64,000 nt of DNA, taken from positions 250,501 through 314,500 of the forward strand of contig BLAL01000046.1 of NCBI GenBank assembly GCA_015698045.1, given 5' to 3'. Each line of letters begins with the position of its first letter. Position 1 is the stretch's first letter. Below, piece by piece: positions 12,030 to 22,400 of this stretch. Made by a program: the position numbers and the translations under genes. The notes under the pieces are model-generated. The model worked only from the letters and a program-made list of their open reading frames with translations, ran no database searches and was not told the origin of the DNA. The stretch comes from Rhizophagus clarus (lineage: Eukaryota > Glomeromycota > Glomeromycetes > Glomerales > Glomeraceae).

Positions 12030-12720
12030 ATGTTTTAATGAACTTACTAAAAGTTCATTTTTTATTTTGTAAAAGTTCTTCAGATCTCGAGAGGTAGATA
12101 TTTTTTTTTTAAAAAGAAATTCACCTACAGTATTTTTAGCGAAAATCATTAACATTTCGTTATTTTTCTTTTCTTTTTTCTTTTTTTTTTTTTTAGGTTG
12201 TCGACTCTTCGGATCTCAAAGTAGATATCTGTTTTAATTTAAAAAAAATTTTTTTTTTTAACAAAACAATTATTAATGTTTTGTTATTTTTTTTTTAGGC
12301 GGTCGGTATATTGGATCTCTGGAGGTGGATTTAGTAAAGGTTTAAAGGTAAAGGAGTGTATTATAATTTTGAACTTAATTTTTTAATTAAAAACTGATGT
12401 TTCTTTTTTCTTTTTTGTAGGTTTCGGACTTTTGGGTGAATGGGAAAGCAGTATGTTTCACAAGTTTCGCAAAACTTTTTTTTTAATTTTTATTTAATTA
12501 GAAACATTTACTAATGTTTCTTTGTTTCTTTGTTTTTTTATAGGATTTAACATTGAATTCGACTTTTGACCTTTGCGGTGAGTTTCAAAGTTATATACTT
12601 CTGATTTTTTTTAAAAGAAACGATTACTAACGTTTCTTGTCTTTTTGCAGATTCTGGCTTCGATTGGCTTTGGGTGGTAAGTTTCGAACTTTGAAAATTT
12701 CTTTTTTATTTTATTTCATT
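12030..12720 (+). repeat. Tandem array of intron-like units, right part (5 units)
   Basis: This continues the array at 3.66-5.2 kb. Acceptor-like AGs after long T tracts lie at 12196, 12298, 12420, 12543 and 12650. Each intron-like part holds a branch-like site in a palindrome, for example AAACGATTACTAACGTTT. Donor-like sequences GTATGTTT, GTGAGTTTC and GTAAGTTTC follow cores of about 26-34 nt. The right units have stronger donor consensus than the left ones. Confidence 0.65.
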
Positions 12721-13136
12721 AGAACCATTTTTAACGTAAGGATATCATCGATTAGAAGGAGAGTGTTTGAATCTGATTAGAAGCATATAATAGATTCTGT
12801 ATAGTAGTTTTAGTATAGAATTTGATTTAGCATAGTTTTTAAACGTATTTTATTAATTATTATTAATGTAATAAACCACATTTAACAGTAAAGTATTATA
12901 CAATTATAAGATAATTATCATTATTTAATGATATTGATGACTATCTTTAATTTAAACACATCAATTTCACTCGACGAGTCTGATTATTATCGATTATTTA
13001 TCATTTAGATTAAATATTGATATTTGTCATTTTAGTTAAATTCTGATGCTTTGTCATCATTTACCACATTGATACTACTTGACGAGTCTGATTATTATCG
13101 ATATATATCATGTGACCTATCCATCGATATATGAGA
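12721..13136. other. AT-rich spacer with a short direct repeat
   Basis: No gene seen. GACGAGTCTGATTATTATCG occurs twice (near 12973 and 13080) in a partly duplicated stretch about 107 bp apart. Confidence 0.4.
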
Positions 13137-13283
13137 TCTTTGCAATAGAAAGGTACGAAACTCAAAAAAATTTTTAAATTTACTTTATATGCTAATTATG
13201 TTTTTTATACTAAAATAAGTGTAAATTTAATATTAATTAAATTTTTATTTTTTTTTGAGTTTCGTACCTTTCTATTGCAAAGA
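13137..13283. mobile_element. Short palindromic MITE-like element
   Basis: The left end TCTTTGCAATAGAAAGGTAC GAAACTC is matched, inverted, by the right end GAGTTTCG TACCTTTCTATTGCAAAGA. The arms are about 35 bp and near-perfect, and the middle is AT-rich. It is far too small to code. No clear target duplication is visible. Confidence 0.6.
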
Positions 13284-14609
13284 CCCCATATATCCCCTAA
13301 AAAAATTTCCCAATGCTATGAAAAAACTGTGTGCAATTTTTATTGAATTAACATTCAATTAAATTTACTTCGATTTCACTACAATTTCTATATATTTGAC
13401 CATACAATAATTGTGCAATAATTGTGCTAAAAATTGCAATAAATCACACAATAATTGCATGGTAATTCGTACAATAATTATTCTATTTTTGTCCTGAACT
13501 TATATGATTATTGTCCAATTTTTGAGCCAAATTCTAGGCTGATTTTAGGTATTATGATAGGTTAAATACTAAAAATTTTACACTTTACAGTAATGACAGG
13601 CAAATTTATAAAGTAAAATTATGAATTTTTATTAATTTAAAATATAAAAATATACAAAATATTCATAAATAAAATACTATATTTTGATATAAATCATAAA
13701 TGTAAAAAATATAAGAAAATAAAATAAAGTATATTAGTAACAGTAAATTAGCAGTAATATGAAAGAAGAGTAAATTATTAGTGCAAGTAAATTATTAGTA
13801 TTAAATATAAAAAAGTATGAAGTTAGTAAAGAAAGCAAATTAGTAGTGTTGAAAAGTAAATTATTAGTTAGCATTAGTAATATATAAAAAATATGATTAG
13901 CAAGTATTGAAAGTAATAATAAATTATTAGTGTTAGTAGTAAAAAAAAGTATGAAGTTAGTAAATAAGCAAAGTTAATAACATTAAAATGTAAAAAAGTT
14001 AGGAAAATAAATAAAAAGATAATAGAAAACAAGTTTTTCTTACCTGAAATTTTGAAGTTAAAAAGGTTTAAAAAAAAAACAAACATTTCACGTCATAATT
14101 ATTTTGACAATCAGATCACGCATTTAATATACAATTTTAAGATGCATAAATCTGGCCAAATTATAATTCTGGCTGGAACTAATTCTGTAACTTAATAAAA
14201 GTTTGGACTTTTTTTTAGTTACGAAGCACTACAAAAATTGTACCAATAGGACCAGAAGATACCTATTTATAAATAAATATGCAGTTGAATTTTGTTTAAA
14301 CTTACTGCATAAATCACTTAGGAAAATATATTCATAATGATGGTTAAAAGTGGTCTATTTGTCCCAAAAAGTGGTCAAATATTGGATAGTAGGATTACAC
14401 AAAAATTGAATGCTTTCTGTATCTTAAATACAAATTTTATACCCTAAAATTTTTATTGCACAAAAATTGAACATTTTCTATATCTTAAATTTAAGTTTAT
14501 TTTCAATTGTACAAAAATTGCACACTTTTAACACACTATAAGTAACTGCATGGTCATTTTTATCCAAAAAATTGCAATAATTGAATGATTTTTACACAGA
14601 ATTAAACAA
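13284..14609. other. AT-rich region with scattered ACAAAAATTG motifs, no gene
   Basis: The motif GCACAAAAATTG and its inverse CAATTTTTGTGC-like forms recur near 13390-13510 and 14400-14580. That could mark the subterminal parts of a degenerate element, but no reliable termini were found. From 13600 to 14050 the sequence is a simple run of short AAATTAGTAGT-type repeats. Confidence 0.35.
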
Positions 14610-15120
14610 ATATTGCACGAATATTGGATGATCTTTTTTCATAGGATTATTATTGAGATCTGTATTCCATTTAGAGTGTTTTTTTGGATTGAATGATGTA
14701 TCACCATCAATATAAGCTTCTACTTGATCTAATGCTCCTGCTATATTTAGTAAAATATCAGGTATAGCCATATTTTCTTCCTCTGGTCATTCTTCTTCTT
14801 CAGAATGTTTATTACTAGATTTAGATAATTCTTGTATATGATCTTTAAGTTTATTTATTGTGTCTTCTAGCTGGATAATTCGATTATCTTAAATAACTAA
14901 TGCCTTCTCTTTTAACTTTAGATGATCCTGACATTTTTTAAGTTCATGTTTAATGGCCTTACATTCTTCCTTTAACTGAACAACTTCAATATCACGGGTT
15001 TTAAGATTTGTTTCAAGGTAAGAAATATACTGTTCACAAGTATTAATTTTCTTAATAAGTTTGTGGATTTTCTTTTGTACTAACTTTATCCCTAGATTAA
15101 AGTTACTATTTAGCTGTTCA
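14610..15120 (-). pseudogene. Coiled-coil protein of the integrase cassette, two stops
   Basis: The reverse complement reads LEQLNSNFNLGIKLVQKK, a long heptad-like coiled coil (QLKEECKAIKHELKKCQ) and then MAIPDILLNIAGALDQVEAY. Two internal stops interrupt it: TAA near 14893 after KALVI, and TGA near 14790 after HSEEEE. The N-terminal end is lost at about 15120, where plus-strand integrase sequence begins. It may be a structural, gag-like or capsid-associated protein of a mobile element. The family is not named from sequence alone. Confidence 0.55.
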
Positions 15121-15124
15121 AGAT

Positions 15125-16257
15125 ATGCCTATTCAACTCTCATTGTTACCTATTATTTCTATAGATTCTGGTGAGGCTCAAAATCTTGATATTTCTATTG
15201 CTTTGAAAAAGATTTATTATCAGCCTATCGGTTACCAGAGAAATGCTAAAAAATTACATGAAGCTTCTCTGAAAGCTGGGTATGATTTTAGTTTAGACGA
15301 AGTGGAAGACTGACTTGAAAGACAGTTATTGCATCTATTGCATAAATCCCATCCTAGATATATTCCACGAGCAAGTTTTAGCTCTATTACTACACTCAAT
15401 GAAATGCATCAGGCAGATGTTCTCTATACACGCCATGTTAAGTCTAGACAAACAATTTATCTTTTTTATCTTAATGTAAAGGATGTGGCTTCAAGATATG
15501 AAGCAATTGTTTCTATTGGTGTGGCCCTTAAGGGATCTGCCAAGAGTATTAAGAATATGCAAGGTATTTTAACTTCATCTACAATTGCTAAATGCTTGGA
15601 AAAAATTTATGATGATCCCAAAAATCCTCTTATCTGGTCGAAAGTATTTTTATCTGATAAGGGATCTAAATTTAAGGGTGAATGCGAAAAATTACTAAGA
15701 AAGCATGGTGTAAAAATTCAAAAGGCTAAGTCTAAGAAAACTATGGGTATTATTGAAAGATCTAATAGAACATTTCAAGTACAATTCTATAGTATTCTTG
15801 ATGTATATAACTTATTGGATACCTCTTCTAATATAATAAAGTTAGATAATCTGCCTAGTATTGTTGATTCAATAGTAAAAGATCTTAATAACTCTGTAAC
15901 CCGCTTACTTGGTATATCTCCTGCTAAGGCTATAAAAAAGAAAAATGTCTTTGCTAAGCCTTCTAAACCTTGAAAAGGTTCTATTGGGTTTAATGAAAAA
16001 AGATTATCTCATGACGATTCTGTTATTTACTTGCTTAATCCTAATGAGTATAAAGATAGAAGGAGACGTGCAACTAATATGAACTGGTCTTCTAAGATTA
16101 TAATATTTGTGAATCTCTGGTGCAAAAAAATCAGCCAGTATTATATTGGCTGGAAGATGATGAAGGTAATAGCTTCGAAAGATCTTTTGTAAGAGAAGAG
16201 CTTCAAGTCATTTCTCCTGATGTTGAGTACCCCCCTCAGTGGATCTTATCAAATTGA
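15125..16257 (+). pseudogene. Retroviral-type integrase (rve, DDE), decayed
   Basis: The N-terminal segment LDISIALKKIYYQPIGYQ (15125-15310) is followed by a TGA at 15311-15313 where Trp would fit (EVED-stop-LERQ). The catalytic core runs from 15329: first Asp in MHQADVLY, second Asp in FLSDKGSKF, Glu in MGIIERSNRT, about 32 residues after the second Asp. A second TGA lies at 15971-15973 after KPSKP. The frame continues as KGSIGFNEKRLSHDD and RRRATNMNWSSK, shifts frame near 16100, then continues as QPVLYWLEDDEGNSFERSF and EYPPQWILSN, ending at 16257. The enzyme would insert element DNA. Both stops fit C-to-T/G-to-A changes. The tail overlaps by 9 bp the convergent ORF at 16249-16665. Confidence 0.85.
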
Positions 16258-16665
16258 TGATAGGAAGTCTTCTAATTCTTCATCAGCTTGTGCTTTGGTA
16301 TTAAAATATTCCTTGGCTAATTTATAGTAAAGTTTATATAGCTCCATAATTGTATTAAGAATTTCTGGATCTTTGCCATACCAATCTTTGTATTCACTCA
16401 TAATTTTATTATATTTATCTTTATTGGAAAATATTGTTTGAGCCAATTTTAGTACATATTCTTCAGGGTCTTCTGCCTGGCATAATTTTCTAATTCGCTC
16501 TTTATAACTTTGCATGAATTTACCTTCTTTTGGTCTTCTATAATATAACCCTGCTTTAACTACATTTATTACTGCCTGCTCGACTTCCTGGGAAGTGAGC
16601 TTAGCTGGGATGCTTTGGGTAATTTGCATGTCTACTGCTTCTGCTATTTGAATTTGTGTACTCAT
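16249..16665 (-). CDS. 138-aa helical protein of the integrase cassette, intact
   Basis: ORF from Met 16665 (MSTQIQIAEAVDMQITQ), predominantly charged and helical, with SQEVEQAVINVVKAGLYYRR, YKERIRKLCQAEDPEEYV and a final acidic ADEELEDFL. No transmembrane segment or catalytic motif is visible. It converges on the integrase and diverges from the Cys-rich ORF at 16753, with an 87-bp gap that could hold a shared promoter. It has no internal stop although the integrase is broken. The function is not known to me; it looks like a structural or DNA-binding component of the element. Confidence 0.6.
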   Translation of the reverse strand: MSTQIQIAEAVDMQITQSIPAKLTSQEVEQAVINVVKAGLYYRRPKEGKFMQSYKERIRKLCQAEDPEEYVLKLAQTIFSNKDKYNKIMSEYKDWYGKDPEILNTIMELYKLYYKLAKEYFNTKAQADEELEDFLSSI

Positions 16666-16752
16666 TGTGAAAGTATTTAGTTTATTATATGTTACTTATA
16701 TAAACTTTTTATTTTAAATTATTATTTAGTATAAGAAAAAAATATTTACATT

Positions 16753-16971
16753 ATGTATAATAAATATACTTGTCCATTTATTCGTTACTCTGGTAAAATT
16801 TGTGGAAGATCTTGCATGCGTGAAGATGGGTGCTCAATTCATTGGAAATATGTTCAAAAATTAGCTAATAAACAACATGTTCCTTGTAGTGAATGTGGAA
16901 AATTTACTAGATCATATTCTGGTCAATGTTCAGCTCATATAAAAGGATTTTACATCTCTAAACGCTATTAG
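16753..16971 (+). CDS. 72-aa Cys/His-rich zinc-binding protein of the integrase cassette
   Basis: Starts MYNKYTCPFIRYSGK. It has six Cys in three groups plus His residues: CPFIRYSGKICGRSC, DGCSIHW, PCSEC and CSAHIKG. The pattern suggests one or two zinc sites. It ends at TAG 16969-16971. Its place next to the 138-aa ORF, in divergent orientation, suggests it belongs to the same mobile cassette. No named family is recognised. Confidence 0.55.
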   Translation: MYNKYTCPFIRYSGKICGRSCMREDGCSIHWKYVQKLANKQHVPCSECGKFTRSYSGQCSAHIKGFYISKRY

Positions 16972-17330
16972 AGGTTGCGCTCTAGGGCTTTTCAGAATGT
17001 CAGCTAAGCTATTAAAATTTTGGTACCTTGCGCCAGAATTTTGGTATCCTTAATCTTTGTATACCCAGAAATTTTGGTACCCCAGAGGTGAGACTTATTT
17101 TTTTTTTTGTATAACTTTTAAAACAAAAAAAAAAAAAAAATTGTCCCAGTATTTTGGTAAAGAATTGGCTCTAGAATGATTTCCTGTATATCAAGAAATT
17201 ATTGGTTTACTAGAATAGATTCAATGGTCCTTTTGATTTACTTTCTATTATTCAAGATTTTGGTACCCTCCCTTTAGTCGTGGTACCAAAATTTGATTCT
17301 TTGTTTACAACTATAAATTAGTTTTAGAAT
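16972..17330. repeat. Cluster of ATTTTGGTACC motifs
   Basis: ATTTTGGTACC or a close variant occurs at about 17018, 17037, 17072, 17146 and 17258, and in inverse orientation (GGTACCAAAATT) at 17280. A T run and an A run lie between them. This may be the end of the integrase-bearing element, with protein-binding subterminal repeats. Confidence 0.45.
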
Positions 17331-17779
17331 TAATTCTAGGATAACATAAAATCTGATATGCATAATGAGCTTGCATTTACGGCCTGTGAGCACACTCGGA
17401 CACTTTGGTCCTTAGTGCTCTTGGCCTTTTTTAAACCCAAGCAATATAGCATACTTTTTCGTTATATTATTTGAGATCCAGCGTGTTAACAAAGATGGTG
17501 TTCTTCTTTATCTTGTAAACAAAAAATTTGGGCAAGGTGGATATGTTAACAGGATTTGAGCCCAGCTTGATCTTAAGTCTAAATTTGATATTAGGTTTTG
17601 ATATGTTTCCTGAGGTTGCAAATGAATTTGGATCTCATAAAAGATTACATAAATTTCTTTATCGGGAATTAAGCTGGGAGAGGCTTACACCCTTTTATAT
17701 CTATATGAAATTAGTATCAGAAAATAAGCTGGGAGAGGCTTACATCATTTTATACCTATACGGAATTTTGTCCTAGAAC

Positions 17780-18055
17780 CCTCATTTTTGCCCTACTTAC
17801 TATAATCAAAGAAAAAATAGTTGAAATCAAGAAAGAAAATAAAAAACAGAACAAAAATTTAAAAATAATGTTGAAGTTATAATTACAGCAATAGCTGAAA
17901 TGAGTCAAGCACGTGAAAGAATTTGGGAAAAAAATGGTATTAGAAAAGGAATGATTGGAAGTTGAAGAAAGGTGGTATATGAAAGAGAAAGATCAAAAAT
18001 GGAATTTGAATTAAGGATGAAAGAACTAGAATTGAGATTGCAAAAGAAAGATTAA
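17780..18055 (+). pseudogene. Decayed coiled-coil gene fragment
   Basis: Charged fragments in shifting frames: TAIAEMSQARE, IWEKNGIRKG, then MEFELRMKELELRLQKKD near 17998-18055. The last part is a clear Glu/Lys/Leu coiled coil ending in a TAA. Several stops and frame changes interrupt it. It resembles the C-terminal tail of element-encoded proteins, but the family is not identified. The stretch 17331-17780 before it shows no supported gene, only a 22-bp direct repeat around GCTGGGAGAGGCTTACA (about 17672 and 17727). Confidence 0.4.
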
Positions 18056-18800
18056 GTTTGTATTTTTAGACTTTGTTTGTATTTTATTTTTTTTTTGATT
18101 GAATTTAATAAAAATTATTAAACATTATTCAAATAACTGAGTTACTATTTGATTTCTTTTTAATTCTCCCACTCTTCTTAAAGAATCCTCATTTAAATTA
18201 TTAATGTTAATATTATTTCTTCATCATTACTTTCATTGTTATTATCATTATTATTTTCATTTAGTTTATTCCAACTATTATTATTTGTTTCTAAATAAAT
18301 GTATAAAATATGTCAGTAATGAATTTTTAATATTTTGCTAATAATGCCATTTACTGTTAAATTATGAAATAGAATACTTTTTTTGGCATTAAAATGAAAA
18401 AAAATTTTTTTTATGCTATTTTGGAAAAAAAATTTTATAGTGATCTGATTAAAAAAAGATAGATAAAATAAGGAAAGGAAAGATAAAGTAAGACTGCAAA
18501 GGTAAAAAAGATGAGAAAAATACAACACATCCTGTATTTGTGCAATTCAATTAGATATAATGTTAGTTATAATTTATATAATTTAAGGCTATTAAAGCAA
18601 ATTTAATAATTTGTTACTTCTATTACTTTAAAGTAATGTGTTTAAAAAAATTCTTCCATGATTCCATAATCTGATGATAACTTTGATTGCAGCAAGTGAT
18701 ACAAAAAAAAAATACTCATGTTACTACTTTGAAGCGGGTTTTAAATGGTATCAGTTTTTATGCCACCCATCATGTGACTTAAAAATACGTTTCTCTTTTA
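18056..18800. other. AT-rich spacer, no gene seen
   Basis: Low-complexity AT sequence with short ATTATTT runs near 18200-18300. No coding or RNA signal can be supported. Confidence 0.3.
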
Positions 18801-19090
18801 TCATTATTTCATCCTTGATTTTTTTTGTTCGTTCACTTTTTGTCTTTGATTGCTCCTTGCATCACTATCTCGTCCTTGATCATTTATTTCGTTCCTCTTT
18901 CATTCTTGATCACTCCTTTCAGCATTCTTTTATTCCTGATCACTCCTTTCATCATTATCTTCCTTGATCTCTCCTTTCATCATCCCTTCATCCTCGATTT
19001 CTCTTTTTGTTCCTCATTTTCTTTCTTATTTTACTTTATCCCTTTTACTTCTTTTCATTATACATCTCTTTCTTTACTATTGTAATTTGT
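18801..19090. repeat. Degenerate minisatellite (CCTTTCATCATT family), first locus
   Basis: Units of about 30-40 bp built on CACTCCTTTCATCATT and ATCCTTGATC repeat five to seven times. The same family forms the longer array at 28.27-28.96 kb. Open frames here only reflect the pyrimidine bias. Confidence 0.6.
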
Positions 19091-19439
19091 TATTAGATGT
19101 CATTCGTGTCATTTATTACTAGTACTGTAAACTAAATAAATAATTGTTTATCTATAGCATATTTTTTTTATGAAAAAAAATTTTAAAGTTAAAAATTAAC
19201 CGATTATAAATTAGCCAATCAAATTAGCCAAAATTATGCCTGTTTAACTACTTTTAGTAATTATTTTCTCTATTATGATTTTTTGTTGCACCATAATGAG
19301 GCGTTATACACTCATACATGCAGTGATTGTAAATTTGTGACAAACTGATCAACATAGTTGCATTTTGCATAAATATTATGTAACTACGTTTAATAAAGAA
19401 AATTATCTTTTTAAAAAGACTTGATATAATTGCATAGTG
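19091..19439. other. Upstream region of the microexon kinase gene
   Basis: A CCAAT-type box (TTAGCCAATCAAATTAGCC) lies near 19213. No firm TATA box is visible. The sequence just before the ATG, TATAATTGCATAG, looks like a splice acceptor, so one or more 5' exons could lie in this stretch. I could not define them. Confidence 0.3.
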
Positions 19440-22400
19440 ATGGGACACAGTAATAGTGAAGGTAAAAAGCATATATAAGCTTGGTTATTTAATAGAAAGT
19501 CAGAATTATTCAAAAATTCTTAACCAAATTTGCCCAATATAATAAATTAGTCTCAAGTAACGTCAAGGAACCTGAAGGTAAAAAAATACTAGCATGATTA
19601 TTTAATAGAAAGCTAGAATTATTCAAAAATTCTTAACCGAATTTGCCCAATATAATAAATTAGTCTCAAGTAATGTCAAGGAACCTGAAGGTAAAAAAAA
19701 AAAATACTAAACTTGATTATTAAACTAAAATTATTGTGAATAATTTAAATATTATTATACTTTATCATATATTGTGATTTTCACATACAATTTAAATAAT
19801 TTAGCTCGTAAGTTAATAAACTATCTTTTATAAAATAACAACAAAACCATTATTATATTAATAATTAAAATTATAACTTTAATAATTAATAATATCATTT
19901 AGTTGGTAAGTTATCAGCTATTTTATTTTTTACTTTATTTATATACTATTCAGATAACTAAATTTTTTGTTTAAATAACTATTTAATAATTAATCATATC
20001 ATACATAGATGGTAAGTTACAATATTTAATTATGCGTATAATATTGACATATGTAATTCAAACTAATTATACATTTTACTTAAATGCACGATTAGATTGT
20101 AAGTGTTATTTAATTTACAGTACATACTTTTGTGATAATATTTGCATCTAATTAATTACCAAATAATACATATTACAGGGTGTAAGTCATATGTTATCTA
20201 TATTTCTGTTATTTATTGATTTAATTAACTAATTTTTTTACTTAAAAAATTATTTGGTAATATAGGGAGTAAGTTATTTATTTAATTCTATTATTACGTA
20301 TTTATATAATATTTATGTATAATTTAAACTAACTAATTTCTTTATTTAAAAAATTATTTTGTAATTTATTTTAGTTGGTAAATCGTATTCTATTATTACA
20401 TATTTATATAATATTTACATATAATTTAAACTAACTAATTTCTTTATTTAAAAAATTATTTGGTAATTTATTTTAGATCGTAAGTTTTAAGTTAGTTATT
20501 TAATTCTATTATTACATATTTATATAATATTTACATATAATTTAAATTTAAAAAATTATTTGGTAATTTATTTTAGTTGGTAAGTCGTATTCTATTATTA
20601 CATATTTATATAATATTTACATATAATTTAAACTAACTAATTTCTTTATTTAAAAAATTATTTGGTAATTTATTTTAGATCGTAAGTTTTAAGTTAGTTA
20701 TTTAATTCTATTATTACATATTTAAACTAATTTCTTTATTTAAAAAATTATTTGGTAATTTATTTTAGATCGTAAGTTTTAAGTTATTTATTTAATTCTA
20801 TTATTACATATTTATATAATATTTACATATAATTTAAACTAACTAATTTCTTTATTTAAAAAATTATTTGGTAATTTATTTTAGATCGTAAGTTTTAAGT
20901 TATTTATTTAATTCTATTATTACATATATAATATTTACATATAATTTAAATTTAAAAAATTATTTGGTAATTTATTTTAGTTGGTAAATCGTATTCTATT
21001 ATTACATATTTATATAATATTTACATATAATTTAAACTAACTAATTTCTTTATTTAAAAAATTATTTGGTAATTTATTTTAGTTGGTAAGTCGTATTCTA
21101 TTATTACATATTTATATAATATTTACATATAATTTAAACTAACTAATTTCTTTATTTAAAAAATTATTTGGTAATTTATTTTAGATCGTAAGTTTTAAGT
21201 TAGTTATTTAATTCTATTATTACATATTTAAACTAATTTCTTTATTTAAAAAATTATTTGGTAATTTATTTTAGATCGTAAGTTTTAAGTTATTTATTTA
21301 ATTCTATTATTACATATTTATATAATATTTACATATAATTTAAACTAACTAATTTCTTTATTTAAAAAATTATTTGGTAATTTATTTTAGTTGGTAAGTC
21401 GTATTCTATTATTACATATTTATATAATATTTACATATAATTTAAACTAACTAATTTCTTTATTTAAAAAATTATTTGGTAATATAGGGAGTAAGTTATT
21501 TATTTAATTCTATTATTACGTATTTATATAATATTTACATATAATTTAAACTAACTAATTTCTTTATTTAAAAAATTATTTGGTAATATAGGGAGTAAGT
21601 TATTTATTTAATTCTATTATTACGTATTTATATAATATTTACATATAATTTAAACTAATTTCTTTATTTAAAAAATTATTTGGTAATTTATTTTAGATCG
21701 TAAGTTTTAAGTTATTTATTTAATTCTATTATTACATATTTATATAATATTTACATATAATTTAAACTAACTAATTTCTTTATTTAAAAAATTATTTGGT
21801 AATATAGGGAGTAAGTTATTTATTTAATTCTATTATTACGTATTTATATAATATTTACATATAATTTAAACTAACTAATTTCTTTATTTAAAAAATTATT
21901 TGGTAATATAGGGAGTAAGTTATTTATTTAATTCTATTATTACATATTTATATAATATTTACATATAATTTAAACTAACTAATTTCTTTATTTAAAAAAT
22001 TATTTGGTAATTTATTTTAGATCGTAAGTTTTAAGTTATTTATTTAATTCTATTATTACATATTTATATAATATTTACATATAATTTAAACTAACTAATT
22101 TCTTTATTTAAAAAATTATTTGGTAATTTATTTTAGTTGGTAAGTCGTATTCTATTATTACATATTTATATAATATTTACATATAATTTAAATTAACTAA
22201 TTTCTTTATTTAAAAAATTATTTGGTAATTTATTTTAGATGGTAAGTTATAAGTTATTTATTTAATTCTATTATTACATATTTATATAATATTTACATAT
22301 AATTTAAACTAACTAATTTCTTTATTTAAAAAATTATTTGGTAATTTATTTTAGTTGGTAAGTCGTATTCTATTATTACTTATTTATATAATATTTACAT

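Noticed and set aside
13315-14645. Possible TIR element with CTATGAAAAA ends
   Set aside because: The right 'end' lies within coiled-coil coding sequence, the arms do not match beyond about 10 bp and no target duplication exists.
17528-17776. 82-aa plus-strand ORF
   Set aside because: It contains an internal 22-bp direct repeat, no motif and no promoter-like context; probably chance.
18825-19085. Ser/Ile/Phe-rich ORFs, also at 28,167-28,972
   Set aside because: They are translations of a pyrimidine minisatellite in all three frames.
19440-19461. Firm N-myristoylation signal MGHSNS
   Set aside because: The MGxxxS form is suggestive, but His at position 3 is excluded by the standard pattern and the start codon is not proven.
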